A stretch of 64,000 bases of DNA from assembly GCF_016545825.1 (NCBI RefSeq), contig NC_052618.1, forward strand, positions 58,582,561-58,646,560, given 5' to 3'. The translations under genes and the position numbers were made by a program. Origin of the DNA: Eucalyptus grandis. Lineage: Eukaryota > Streptophyta > Magnoliopsida > Myrtales > Myrtaceae. The notes beneath the pieces are model-generated. The model was not told the DNA's origin. It did no database searches and saw only the letters and a program-made list of their open reading frames with translations. Below, piece after piece: positions 48,539 to 61,900 of the stretch (its first letter is position 1; the number at the start of each line of letters is the position of its first letter).

Positions 48539-49795
48539 ATGGATCTTCTTAATGTTCCGGATGTTGCAGTCTCCATTCCACTGTTGTCTGCAACAATAAC
48601 AAGCGGTAGCTGCAGCAGCAGCAGCAGCCTCGGCAGCGAAACCGACGAAAGCCCTGCGAGTTCGCGCCGGTTCGAGCTCCTGGACGCGAAATATCAGCTA
48701 CCTTGCTCCCCCTTTTCGGGGTTTCAGTCGCACAAGCCGTTGGCAGTTTTGTCTGGCCACATGGGTTCAGTTTCTTGCTTGGCCTTGTGTGGGGAGTTCA
48801 TCTTGAGTGCCTCCCAAGGGAAGGACATCATAGTGTGGCAACAGCCTGATCTGAAGCTATTCACGAAGTTCGGCCAAGGGGATGGCTCTGTGAAAGCCCT
48901 TGTGACTGTGGGCAACAAGGTGTTCACGGCACATCAAGATAGCAGAATCAGAGTTTGGAAGGTCTCGAGGAGATCGGAGAATATTTTCAGGCTTGTCGAT
49001 ACGCTTCCCACCACGAAGGACTACTTGGGGAAGTTCATGAAGCAGAGCAACTATGTGCAGACAAGAAGGCATCACAAGAGGCTGTGGATTGAGCATGCAG
49101 ATAGCATCTCTTGCTTGGCCGTGCATCATGACTTCATCTATTCCGGGTCTTGGGACAAGACCCTCAAGGTGTGGAGGATATCGGATCTGAAGTGCTTGGA
49201 GTCCATAAAGGCACATGATGATGCTATCAATGGGCTGGCGGCGTGCAAAGGGATTGTGTATTCAGCTTCTGCAGATGGGAGAATTAAAGCTTGGGGCAAG
49301 GAGGGAACAAAGAGCTCACATTCCTTGAAGGGCATTTTGGAAGGCCACAAGGATGTTTCTCTGAATTCGGTGATTGTTTCGGAGGATGGGAAGTGGGTTT
49401 ATGGAGGAGGGTCAGATGGGTTTGTTATGGGGTGGGAGGGAAGTAGTAATTTTGCGAGCTGGAAGCTGGTGTGCGAGAAAAAGGCCCATCAGATGGCTGT
49501 TTTGTGTATGTGCTTGATGGGAGAGTACTTGTGCAGTGGCTCTGCTGATAAAAGCATATCCATATGGAAGAGAGAGGCCTTTGGTCAGATTTGTAAGGTT
49601 GGCCTGATCAGTGGCCATGAAGGGCCAGTAAAGTGTGTGCAAGCATCACCTCTCAGAGTTGGTGAAGGATTCATGCTCTATAGTGGTGGTCTTGACAAAA
49701 GTTTGAGGGTATGGTGGGTTCCCAAGTACTCGGCCCAGAAAGAGGACACAGCTTCAACACCAGTGAATACAGAGAAAAGCTCTATTTTGTGTTAG
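48539..49795 (+). CDS. JINGUBANG-like WD40 repeat protein
   Basis: Intronless, 418 residues. Seven WD40-like units are visible: SGHMGSVSCLAL...IIVW, GSVKALVTVG...IRVWK, HADSISCLAV...LKVWR, HDDAINGLAA...IKAW, HKDVSLNSV...VMGW, HQMAVLCMCL...ISIW and HEGPVKCVQA...LRVWW. This fits a single seven-blade propeller. The N-terminal 60 residues are Ser-rich, with an AGC-repeat-coded poly-Ser run. The overall pattern matches plant JINGUBANG proteins; Arabidopsis JGB restrains pollen germination, but which paralogue this is cannot be told here. An in-frame ATG at 48476 would add 21 residues; 48539 has the better context (G at +4) and is preferred. Confidence 0.9.
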   Translation: MDLLNVPDVAVSIPLLSATITSGSCSSSSSLGSETDESPASSRRFELLDAKYQLPCSPFSGFQSHKPLAVLSGHMGSVSCLALCGEFILSASQGKDIIVWQQPDLKLFTKFGQGDGSVKALVTVGNKVFTAHQDSRIRVWKVSRRSENIFRLVDTLPTTKDYLGKFMKQSNYVQTRRHHKRLWIEHADSISCLAVHHDFIYSGSWDKTLKVWRISDLKCLESIKAHDDAINGLAACKGIVYSASADGRIKAWGKEGTKSSHSLKGILEGHKDVSLNSVIVSEDGKWVYGGGSDGFVMGWEGSSNFASWKLVCEKKAHQMAVLCMCLMGEYLCSGSADKSISIWKREAFGQICKVGLISGHEGPVKCVQASPLRVGEGFMLYSGGLDKSLRVWWVPKYSAQKEDTASTPVNTEKSSILC

Positions 49796-52602
49796 AAAAA
49801 CTTTCAGATTTCTGCAAGTTATGAGGCACTGCTGCTGCCTTTTTCATTGCCTGCAGTGCTTCAATTTAGTTTTGAGACGTGTCCATAGTTCTTTGAAGGA
49901 TGAAGAAGAGTCGCGATTCATTTTGTCGAGAGTCTGAAGCTGGGTCTTGGAGGTCTTGAGTTATTTTTTTCCCTTGTGCAACAGTTAATGATAGATAGGG
50001 TTCAAGAAGATACAGTTTTTGCTATTCGTTTTTGTTTTCTCTCTTTGTTTGGGACAAAGTTTAGGACATACCAGTGAAGTGTGGATTGTTTGTTGTTTCT
50101 CGTTTCAGGTGTCACAGAATTCTGAAATACTCTGTATATGAAACCGGTTTGTTTTGAGGATTTGTTCAAATTATGAATAACATCCTTTCTTTGGTTACAT
50201 GATCAAGTTGTAGCTTTTCCTTAATTTATGCTACTGATTCTTCTTCTCCAACCAAGCCTTTTCGTTTGGAGTTGGGGCAAAATATAATACCAGAACGAAC
50301 AGGCATCTGGAACATGCTTTGCTTCCTCCTACCATGACAATGAGACCCCACCAATAACATAAGAAAGACATTGATGCTAAAAAGCCACAAGCAAACACAA
50401 TTTAGAGTTTTGACCAAAAAAAAAAAAAAACACACACACACACAATTTAGAGTTGTGACCAAAAGAATATCGCCTTGTCCTTGGTCTCACAAGATTTTCC
50501 CGTCATTTGTCAGATTTTCCTCAGCAGATGTCCCAACCTAAGGTGAATTTATACCAAGTATAACTGGTTATGTTATTTCGACACTGTTCATGTTCGAGGA
50601 GACTGGATAGCTAGCCCTACTCACTTCGGACAATTTTTCTTTAAAATGAAATTGATTCTACCTGGCTCGAGAGCTTATTTGATTCAATCACAAACTTCAA
50701 TTAGAAAATATCCCAGGGACCGTATGACTCCTCTTTGCATAGTCACTGGACAAGGGTAGATCATCACTAAACAAGAATAAGTTTTCGAAGCCAAGGAGGA
50801 ATTACAATTAAATCTCTGATCCCTTTCCCTTAATTAGTACATTATTGTCACGATTTCATCATGAGGAATGATAAAATGAATGAAGGGAATTACCGACCTC
50901 ATACCCAGAAAATGGTTTCCTTTTCTCTGCATCTCCGGTCAAATCCACCCCTTCCAATCAGGACCCCCATAGTCTAAAAGTCTAAGAACCAAATCCTTTA
51001 TCTTTAAGCAATCACAGGATTGCTGAAACCTCAAGGAGTGAACCAGCTGGGTTCATTCATCAAAAAATAAGAAGGCGGTAGGGTTCAACAACCTGTCAAG
51101 GTTTTCTCTAGCCGCTTGGAATTTGCTTTTTAGCCACGCCATTAAACCATAAAATATGTCCTATAGAAAGGGAGGGAACGCCAGGTACTAAAAGTTTAGC
51201 TTGGCTCTTTGATTCCTGCCAAAGGAAACAAGCCAAGCACAAAAGTCCCAACTTCCTCTGTTCTCTTAATGTAGTTTACATATAACAGTACTCTGAAAAC
51301 AAACTCAAGAATGATTCTTTGATACATGTGAAAGTAAAGAAGCTACCAAACAAAACCCATGCTCTAACAAGGCTTCTTATTTTAACTATCGTGGGGGCTG
51401 GCGTGCTAATTGGAAGTCCATTCAATTATTCATGAGAAGCTTCTGATTTTCATACCAGAGAAAGTAAACAAAGGAGGTCCAACCTGGACCGCCCTTTTGC
51501 CTTTTTCCCAAGAAAGAACAGTTCTTTGAAATATCTAAGAGAAAAAGCAAGCATCCACTGAGAAATATCCAGGGGAATTCAGCTACTGGCTTCCTCCATC
51601 ATCCACATTTGTCTACTGCTACTAAAGATCTGGAGGGACCATTCAAAAAGTTCAAGCAATAATACTTAGCCCTCAAGGGAAAATGAAAATTTTATTTCTC
51701 AGCTGTGACAAGCTGACTTGACCTCCACCTTAGCCGGCATTTAACGAGAAATTCGATTCACAAAATGCACTGCACAATGCGTACCTCGATCACAACGCAA
51801 GTGGCAAGGAGAACAACAAGAGTGAAATGGCGCTAGACTTAGTTGTGCTCCAATTTAAGGGCATGTTATATGAAACACCGCAACCTAAATGATGGTTAAT
51901 ACTTCATTTGAAAATTAAGAAATCGACGCCTGATAACAAAAACTGAAGGGGCGGGCTTCCATGAAGAATCCAATGGACCAACGTGAACCGACCCAAAATT
52001 TTCGGGTCTTTCTGGGCCGGGTCTTCTTAATGTTTGGGTAACAGGTAAACAAACAGATATTGCAAAAGTTTCTGTTCGGTTCGGATCATAAACCCGACAT
52101 CACACAATCACATTTCACTGAGTTCAAACCTTACCAGATCGTACTGCGTAGAAGGCCAAAAATGATACTATCAAACAGTCCTCAACCTCAATTATCAACA
52201 TCCAACCTCAGCGACTCAATATAGTCTGTTAACAACCTTCCAAGCACAAAAAATTCATTCTGTATCCGCAACACCACTTTTAAAAAAGGAGAAAATTTAA
52301 CCATATCAAAATTGACTATTAACTTACTCCAAGTAGCAGAAATTTCATCCATGCTCCCATTCATTAATAGTACGTCAAGCCCCCCAAAGAAATTTACAAT
52401 TTACCCTAAAGATCATCAGAAAGGGGAGGCCAAGAACCACCTCAAGTTTCCCAACATAAATGGACAATGGTACACAGCGGCATCCATGCCTTTTGGCAAG
52501 TGATACATAGTAACAACTTTGTTATAAACTGATAACTTTATTCAAATCAGCAGGCCTCTTTCTTTTGACACAGGTGCAGACATCCATAAACATTCTCCAC
52601 CT
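49796..52602. other. tail-to-tail intergenic region between the WD40 gene and UBP24
   Basis: Contains both 3' UTRs. A CA microsatellite after a poly-A run (about 50416-50444) is bracketed by two copies of CAATTTAGAGTT(T/G)TGACC. No additional gene is recognised. Confidence 0.5.
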
Positions 52603-55600
52603 TTACACCTGCTTGTAGAAGAGGACATATGCCTGGTCGTGCAATACCTTATTTGTCTCAATAACAGTCACAGATGCATCATCAAACCGTAACCACTGGC
52701 CATTAGCATGCAGAGCATCGGCAGTATAGTGACCCTTTGTGGGCTCCCTGCCATGGTGGGTTACCGTAGCAACAAGCTTGTATTTGCGGCCCTGTAAAGG
52801 CAGAGTACAGCAATTCCACTTGTTATAGATCATAAGAACCCCAACTAATAAAAACACCTAGCTGTCAGGTCCTAAAGTTGGTTTACAAAACATACAGCTA
52901 TATCTCATATACATGCACCATAACAAAAATTCTGGAGAGACCGTGACGACAAAACAGGTAGTCAGGAATCAGAAAAAAGCATGAAAGGATGAGTCAGGAA
53001 ATGGGATTGTGACAATGATTGCAAGAACAGATTTAGTTTCGAGTTGCGCAGCCATCAGAAGGCATTTTCTAAGGGCACTCTAATGCTTTAGGATAACAAG
53101 ATGATGCCAACACAGAATAGGCATCATAATTTATCAATTCAAAACCTCAAAAGTTGACAAGAATGCAGCATATAACATATTACAGAAAAAATAGTTAAGA
53201 CATGAAATTGATAAGTGGAGAAAAGCATCACCTCTGTAGATGAAGATACAAGCAGCTCACGATTCAAAACCAATTCAAGAGGAAAATACACCGCTTTATG
53301 CAGCTTGGTGCTTCCTTGTCTTCCATACCCAAACCGCTTCAGGTGCAGAATCAACATGTTGGAAAGTCTTTGAATTTTGATGGATTTCCTAGCAGCCACC
53401 ACACCAGCCTGCAAAATAATGGAATTAATTAAAAAACTCAGATGCATATCCTATGACATTTGAGGTTCCCTGATTCTATCTCATGAAAGTAAAATTTCAG
53501 GGAATGCTACCTAGTAGCTTATTAGAGTTTGCAAAGACTGCTATACCAATGATAATTAATAATCATCCCTACCCTACAGACAGCACCAGAAAAGGCGAGA
53601 CAATCATACTCATAGTCCAGTAAGAAAACTTGTAATGCCATTAAGGAGAAAACAATATGCAGAAAGGAACAGAAAGTGGAGATGCAATAATGTTAACATG
53701 ACGTGATATCAAAGAGTTACATATGCTTTGTGAGGAATATGCATAACCAAAGCAATATGGTTTCAAAATCTAATGACCGTAAAAAGTTTTAGTCCATCAA
53801 AATATCATGTTCCACAACAAAGATTAAAACAGTAATATGTAATGAGCTGTTGGCTCAGACTACCTTTCCACTTGCTGATGGTTTATATCCTTCAAGAGTT
53901 TCTGGTGCTGAATACAATCGAAGCGCATCCTCAATAGTATGAACAGCCTCTGGGTAAATATCTAGATGTAGCAAGAGAAAGGGTTGAACAGTTGCAGAAG
54001 CTTTACTCCCTGAACCAGAGACACAAAGATTGCAAATTATCACTTTGACAGTGCTTTATTGACCAAGACAAAATAATGATCAACAAGATTAGAAAATCAG
54101 CTTGTAGAAGCAGCTCTTCCATCCATAGTTTAGATATTGCCAACACCAATTAGATTCAAACTCAGCTCGGCCAAGCAGATAGAAGGCTAAAATGCCCAAA
54201 AAGATCGCGGTTCAACAGTTATGGAATAGAATCAAATTAAAGAACAAACTCAAGTTTCTTTCTTCTGAACAAAAAATCAAATCTCTAAACATAACTACCG
54301 TGGTAAAAAGCAGTAATCAATGCATCCGATGAATATACGAGGACCTAGAGAAAGCACCTAAGTACTTTAAACCAGTAATATAGTGCGCTACCTCTTGCCT
54401 TCACCTCACTTCTCAGTTGGCCACCAAAGATATCACTTAATCCTGATGGGACAAAACTTTGTGTCCTAGTCACTGCCGATTTGTTCTTTGGGCCAACCAT
54501 CTCCCATTCATCATCTTCCACAGAAGAAACTAAAGATGATCTTCCCCCATTAAGTAACAAAGAATTCCCACCAAGCTTAAGTAATTCATCATGTATTTGA
54601 TCCATGATGAAGCTTAGAAATTCCTGCGCATCTTCTTGCCTACAGCAACAATAAAAATAGAAACCAACTTAGAGACATTTTTTTATATCACTGACGCAAT
54701 GCTTAAAAAAAAAATTAGAAATAGATCTTTTATAACAAAAGTATTTCATTCTATTTTCAGCAGGATACTAGCTGCCATTTTCTTGCGTCACCAGGATGTC
54801 TAAGCTCAATTCTTTCCTTTGCCAAATTAGACATTATATCTCAAACACCTTGATTGCTTAAACATGCTGTCGAAGTCTTGCATAAACAGGAGGGCCAACC
54901 AAAATATGCCACTCATGACAAGGAAGATCTTAAAAGTAAGAGAATCTTAGGGCATTGACATATCCAACTCAGTCATCTAAAAAGCACTGGCACCGAGATT
55001 AATGCATCGTCATTGAACAAATCCCTTTACCTGTGTTTGAATTACATTCTTCAGATATGTACACTGAAGACAGCAATTGACAGAACTTCAAGGCAACATG
55101 AATGTAAGCAATAGTTATAGGCCAATAAACGATCCTATTTGCTAAAATAGTTGAACAATTAATTAGCAAAATGAACAAACCTTGGCCTTGCTAACATGCT
55201 ATTTGGCACATCCGGAGTAAAATTCTTCAGCACAGCTCCAAACATAGCAGGGTTAAAAGGCCTTCCAGTCTCCAGAGAATTGAGTTCCTTTCTGTTTAAG
55301 CTTGAGGCAGCAGGCATCTCAAATTCAGAGATGAACTCAGTGAATGCAACTAAAGTGGGATAGCCAACCTAGTTAACCACGTGCAAGGAGAGCACAGTGA
55401 GTTGAATTGAAGCAATGAAAAGTTAATAGAAACTGAGGCATCAAATCATCATCATGTTAAAGCTCTGCAACAGCTCCAGTAAATGTAAACAACTAAGATA
55501 AGCGCAACAAACCTTTGGGATGTCTTGCTGCTTGAGGTCATGCAAGAGCCGCACAAAAGGAGCACAGGAGAGAAGAGCTTGTAGAGTCGCATTAAGAAAG

Positions 55601-56783
55601 CACAAGTTACCCGAATTAATTAAGCCTCGTGGAAGTATGTCCTTCAAACATGGGACAGACCCATTTGATTCCTTCAAAATTCCCCTATTAGACACCATCC
55701 GTGGCAAATCCCCAGTAGCACAAGTTAGGTCACCATCTTTTGCTTCTCCGTCATCCAGGATATGAAACATTGACTTTTGAGAGTGATTAGAGGGACTGTC
55801 TCCATTTAGGGATCCACTTAGGGATGTTGAAGTAATACTGTCTACTTCTACTTCTTTCACCCCATTACTACTTGAAGAAACATGGATTTGATTGGAGTTT
55901 CCATTTTCTATTGGAGTATCTGAAGCTATTGGCTCATGGCTCTTTGTGTTCGCTACCTCTGATTCTGCATGTTTCTCTAAAGGTTTTAAGCTCCCAAAAG
56001 CAATTGACCCCTTCGAAGAATCCACGTTTCTGCCAGATTGATCATCCTTATCGACAATGGAAAATGAACCTAATCGTCGTTCTATCTTATCAGCAGCCTT
56101 TTCAGCACTTTTGGAAGACTGACCTAGCAGCAATGACTTAGTCTCGTCTTCAGTGAATGAACCAAAGAGAACTACCTGCTCAAGCATTAAGAAGAGAAGA
56201 AAACACCATATCCAGATTAAAATAAGCCAGCTAGAAAGTTCACAAAGTAAATTATAATGGTTCTTCATACATATTTTTTTGCTAGGATCATGTGAATATA
56301 CACCAAAAATATATGATTTTTCAAGGGAGTGACATTTTTTCCCAGTATCATTCTTTCCAAGAAACAGACTCTGTCGGAAGAAAGCGTCTCAAATAATACA
56401 TTACGCATCAAAATACTGTCTCCTATCGGTATGGGTACAAAACAAGAAAACAAAATTACTACGCACGGGAATTCGATCCGGGGTCCTCACACTAATTGCG
56501 TCTAATCATCAAAATCCAGCCCCACAACCTCAAAAGCCACGCATCTTCATCCGTCATCGAACCCACTCGAAATCGACCGAAACATACCCACAACTTGGAA
56601 CAACAAGCAGCAATCGAAAAGACAAAATTTTCCAGAAACCCACAAACAAGGAAAAATACCCAACTCCCCAGACCCAGGAAAAAACTCAGAAAGCCCCCTC
56701 CTTTTTCACGTCAATCATCACACCCACACTCCCCCCGCAATCAAGACCCCAGCAAAAATCAAACGCACCTTGGAATTACTCAT
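52603..56783 (-). CDS. UBP24: ubiquitin carboxyl-terminal hydrolase 24
   Basis: USP-family cysteine protease that removes ubiquitin; Arabidopsis UBP24 acts in ABA and stomatal responses. Seven exons, 56783-56769, 56175-55513, 55368-55181, 54639-54392, 54009-53864, 53408-53232 and 52791-52603, give 541 residues (Arabidopsis about 551). The Cys box is [19 protein letters not shown] with nucleophile C197 (the usual GNTCF reads GNLCF, as in Arabidopsis UBP24). [17 protein letters not shown] and [17 protein letters not shown] follow. The His box is [20 protein letters not shown] with H500 and D516/D517, and the protein ends AYVLFYKQV. Residues about 20-180 are a Ser/Asp-rich, probably disordered region. 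The first coding exon is only 15 nt (MSNSK) and is separated by a 593-nt intron. Confidence 0.95.
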
Positions 56784-58897
56784 TTCTGGGGGGGCGCGCA
56801 GACGTCCCTGTAAGTTCCGAAGGATCCCAGATCACCACCCCAGCAGCACTTCCGGCAATGCCCGAATCGTATGGGAAAGGAATGGGAGATCAGGGGTTTT
56901 GCGAGCCCGGGAGCGAGAGAGGAGGAGGGGGCATAGAGGAAGCCGATGGCGGTAGACATGAAACTCGGGCAGCGGCGGGAGGAGAGGGAGGGGGAGCAGA
57001 GCATTTAACAACGGAACCCTCTCTTAGGCCCTTCGCTGGCTGCTCGCCGCGACGGAGCATTGACCGACTGTAGAGAGAGAAGAGAGAAGAGAGAGAGAAA
57101 GAGACGGGGGCAAGAAGCTAAGCTAGGGTTTGGATTTTGCACTCTGGTTTTCTGGACGATGAGAGAGAGAGAGAGAGAAGGTTATTCCCTGAGATTCTTG
57201 TGTTTATCATGGTATATTTGATTTAAAGATTAATATTTTTATATAGGCAAGAAATGTAATCCTTCTTAGGAACTTGTTCCGTAAGTAGACAGAACTTCCG
57301 TGCATATTTTGATTGCCGGAGATTATATGTTGTTATTATATGTACTGTGTAAATAGCGAAAAGATTAAAATAAAAAATAAAAAAATCTTCGAATTAGGAT
57401 TTTGTCACTTTTTCTAACTTTCTTATGAATCATCCTATATGAACCCTCGCAGCTCCTTAAGATGCATTTTCAGTTTTTATTATTGAGCAGTATATAGGAT
57501 CACCAATCAAGATAAATTACGATAATTAAAAAAGATAAATTACGATAATTAAAAAAGCGATTCCATGAATCTCGCATACTTTTTGAAATTTAACGATAGC
57601 CTCTAATTGCTTTCATAAAAAGTCAAAATTTTACTTCTTCTTTTCTTTTTTTTTATTACAATGCCGTCCGAAACACGTTGGTGAGATAATTGTAGAGAGA
57701 GAAAAAAATGGTAAACTTGTTATTGCATGAACAGGTGGAAGGAGTAATGTGCCAATTATGCCCTTTTTATTATTTTATTTGGGACAATTTTAAATAAGAT
57801 TAAAAAGTGAGCCTAAGTTTGCTTTTCCAATTATATATTAGATTAAATCTTTAGGAGTTACTTATTGAAGAGTTTCTTTTGTAATGTTTCTTTGCACGTG
57901 GGCTTATGCTCTTTTGCTAGTAAAAAACAAAATGAGAAAACTAAACTTCTGAAATATGCAACCCCCATGAAAAAGTCACTTGTAATTTAAGTATTTATCG
58001 AAAGGGAGGACAATGAAAAAACAAACAGAAAAACGGGAGTAATGGACATTAGGGATAGTGATGTGATTATGATTTTCCATTTTATTTTTGGAAATTTTGC
58101 AGTTTCGATTTTCGTCCACAAATATATCAACCTATCTATGCTAATTGTCGGAGAGAACTAGTTTCTGTTTTTTGAGAATCTATTATTCATCCATTTTTCA
58201 TTCTATTGTTAAATAATCAAATTGCATGGATTAAATATTTAAATTTATCCTTTCAAAGTATTAGACAATTGCTGATCTTTTCAACGATCACAGACTTGCT
58301 TTCTTTATTTACCTTTTGTCTCTCTATCTGTTATAGAGTAGACCTAATGCCATTAAAATTAACCATGACTGATATCTATAGATAAAATGGCAACTCCAAA
58401 ATCTCTTAAACATTCATATAATTTCATAAGTCTCTCACAATTTCTTTTTAATCTTAGGCAGATGCGAAAATCAATTATTATCCTAATATAATTCAGTTCC
58501 GAACATTAAACCCATTTTATCGTATAAAAATGTTTCTCTTTCTATAACCATAATACATACATGTGAATAACCTCTTTATATCACGTCGACAATTTTCCCA
58601 CTAATTAATAACTTTAATATTCTGTATGATTTTATGTAACCAGTTAAATGTTAATGTTTCCCTTACATGGAAAGCCGTGGGGTCTCACTTTCACCAGTTT
58701 GAATTAAATCCTCCACGTGCAAAACCATGAACAAATTGGAGAGAATTAATAATAATAATAATAATAATAATAACAATAATAAACATAACTTGATGATTAA
58801 GCTTAATAAATTTCCCAACCAAACATGATGGTGCTGCTCAAATAAATAAAAAATAGTTTTAAAAAAAGAATTCAAAAGTCTTCGTCTTCTTCTCTGC
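56784..58897. other. divergent intergenic region between UBP24 and the glycosyltransferase
   Basis: The left part (to about 57180) is the GC-rich UBP24 leader and promoter with GAGA tracts (57073-57105 and 57161-57178). The middle is AT-rich. A 23-bp unit is tandemly doubled at 57511-57556. An AAT microsatellite occupies about 58747-58780. No gene is recognised. Confidence 0.5.
58747..58780. repeat. AAT trinucleotide microsatellite
   Basis: About eleven TAA/AAT units with one C substitution near the end. Confidence 0.9.
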
Positions 58898-58922
58898 CTC
58901 TCTCTCTCTCTCTCTCTCTCCT
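58898..58922 (+). repeat. CT microsatellite in the glycosyltransferase leader
   Basis: A CT run 20-45 nt before the start codon, in the probable 5' UTR; same placement as in the TBL gene. Confidence 0.85.
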
Positions 58923-58944
58923 CGCTCCTCCGCCGGCGTCCGCC

Positions 58945-61900
58945 ATGCCGAGCCACCTCCACACTTCGCTCCGGCCAAATGCGGCTTCCCACTACTCCAA
59001 CTCCTCCTCCTCGGCGCCGTCGCCGTCGCCGTCACTCGCCGCGAAGCTCCTCCTCCTGCTGACGCTCCTCCCGCTCTCCCTCGCCCTCCTGGCCTTCGCC
59101 CTCCAATGGCGCGGCGGCGTCACCGACCCCACCACCCGCTGGGCCCCGCCCGGATCCGCCCACCTCTTCCCCGGCATGGACAACGCCTCCCCTCTCTCCT
59201 CCGTCGCCCGCCACTCCTCCCTTTCCTCCTCCTCGTCGCCGTCCGATTGCGCCCATCTCGCTCGCAGCGCCTCCCCTTCCTTCCCGTACTACCGCGATTG
59301 GAAGTTCGATTTCGGAGCCAGTTTGAAGCCGAAGGTTCGTTTTTTTCCCTTCCCGCCAGCCTCGTTTGGCTTGATTGCGTTGATCTTGGCGTTGATTGTG
59401 CTCTGGAGGTTCAGCTTTTGAATTTCGAGGACGAGATTTGCGATGTCGATCTCGGATCGGACATTTTCAAGATATTTGTTCCTGTGTGAAGGCGAAAGTT
59501 TGAATTTTTTTTTTCTTTTTGCTTCCCGCTGCTTGTGTTGATCCCGATCTGGGTTCTGTTTTTGTCTCAGTGCGTGTGTGTTTTTTCTTTGGTCGAGTAC
59601 GTTAGCCGTATATGGCATTCTGGATGTTCAGAGATGTCGATCTTGGGGATGGTTCGCTTTGGTTGTCTGAATGAGTGTCGGTGACTCCTAGTACTAGTCA
59701 TTGGTCTCGTTGCTATGTGAGTATCTTGACATCATTGATCGATAGGTTTCAAATTATGCGTCTGATCTAGGGTCATAGGGTGCATCCGATGATAATTAGT
59801 AGCGGTATTCTCTTTTCTATGTTCAGAACTGGAATGAAAGGAAAAAATTATTTTTAATGACGGACTTTCCATATATAGTTAATTTTGATCCCTCATCACG
59901 AAAAGGAAAAGAAAAATCTGAACAGTTTCCAGAAGTGTTTCATGAAAATGAAAGAGTTGAAAATTTCATCAGCTGAATTCGCCCATATTTTTCTGCATTG
60001 GATTGTGTATACCTTTTGGACTTTGTATGCTGCACGTGTACCAAAACTGTTGGTGTCATTAATTTGTCAGAGTGATTGGTAGACGTCATAAGGGAACACA
60101 GAGAACTGTGGGGGAAATGTGCTGGTTACTGATCTTCAGGTTGTGAATATTCTGGCTGGTTTAATTGTGGCAGAGAGTCAATTAGGTGAGGAGAACTGAG
60201 AGTTGGTGCGAGCATTTTTATCATTATGTTTGATCGTGTGGTAGGGTCCATTCTCTGTTAAATGATTGCAGATGTATGGACGATGTGCTGTCATCCGTAG
60301 ATGCGGAGGCTTTTTTGGATTTTCAACTTGCATATGACAACCTTCTCAGATTCTCTTTTTACTGTGTAGATATGCATAACAACAAGCACCTCAGCTGGTT
60401 TGGATCAGATTCTGCCATGGATGTTTTACCATAAGGTTATTGGAGTCACAACCTTCTTTTTGTTTGTGGAAGGGAAGGCTGCATCTCCTAGCATATCCAA
60501 AGTTCTTGAATCTATTCCAGTAAGTAAACACTTACTTTAATTTGGTTGGCTTTAATCTCTCTTCCCCTTTTCTTCAGGATCTATATCATTTGGATTTTAA
60601 GATTCATGTGAAGCATTGAAAAGTGTGCTTATAGAAAGATATGATCTCAGGGGCAATTATGTTCTTTTACTACAACATAAAGAAAACCCAACATTCAGAT
60701 ATACCATGGGGTGAAGGAATTCTTGACAGAACCCTGGACTTGTTATGATTCTATTTGTTTAGTTTATGGTATGGCAGTTCTGCGTGAACATTTATTACAT
60801 GCTGCTTTTGCAGGGTGTGAAAGTGATATACAGAACAAGAGAGCTAGAGGAGCAGCAAGCTAAAAGGTGAAATTTGCCATTTAAATGTTGGATCGTTACA
60901 CACCACTCTAACAGGCTGACTGAGATGATTATTGGCAGATAAACCTTCCTCTGTTGTTATTTCTTCTTTGTTATTATCATACTTTGATCATATTTTCGTT
61001 TAGTGTAGTGCAATTGTCTTTTGAATTGAGATACGTTGACTACATAATTAACATATTTTCTGTGGTCTGTGTACATGACATGGGCAGCCCTCGGAAGTTG
61101 AAAGTTTATGTATAGTGGTTATTCACTTAATGACCTTTCTAAATCTAATTGTCTTTTATGTTCTTATTTTTCTGTGGATCCATCAGTCGAATCTGGAATG
61201 AGACTTGGCTATCAAGTTTCTTTTACAAACCATGCAATTATGAGCTATTTGTGAAGCAATCTCTCAATATGGAGATGGCCATCGTCATGGCAAGGGTATC
61301 AATTTACATGCATTGTATTGTATAAATTTTATCACAAGAATCACATCTGACTCCGCTTGTGTAACGTCAGGATGCTGGAGTGGACTGGATAATTCATCTT
61401 GATACAGATGAGCTGATGCACCCTGCTGGTGCACGAGAATATTCTCTGAGGCAATTACTGATGGATGTTCCTGATAATGTGGACATGGTTGTATTTCCAA
61501 ACTATGTAAGTGAAGGGTTTTGACATTATATTGATGGTCTTGTAGGTGCTTCTTTTAGTTCTTTTTATTATTTTATTACATACTTATTTGTAGCCAACTC
61601 CTGAAGGTGGGTGGTTTTTCCAGGTTGACATTGATTTTGATTTGTGTTGTGAGATAATGAGGGACAGAGATATTAAAGTTTCACCTTTCTCTTTGCTGCC
61701 TTTGGTTAGCTCTGGTGCCCAATATAATTGATATTTCCTCTGATTGTTTTTTAGGAGAGCAGTGTAGAGCGTGATGACATCAAAGATCCTTTCAGTGAGG
61801 TAAATGCTTCTATCACACTCAAAGTTTCTTGATGTTGGCTTCATATCTTATCCAAAAGTCTGTGTTCACCATTTTAGGCCATAGCTGTGCCTGAATTCCT

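Noticed and set aside
56178..56268. Hydrophobic N-terminal extension of UBP24 exon 2
   Set aside because: It is translated intron ahead of a good acceptor; the 15-nt exon MSNSK gives the family-like start.
58663..58992. Minus-strand frame rich in Arg/Glu and Leu
   Set aside because: It is produced by translating the CT and AAT microsatellites in antisense.
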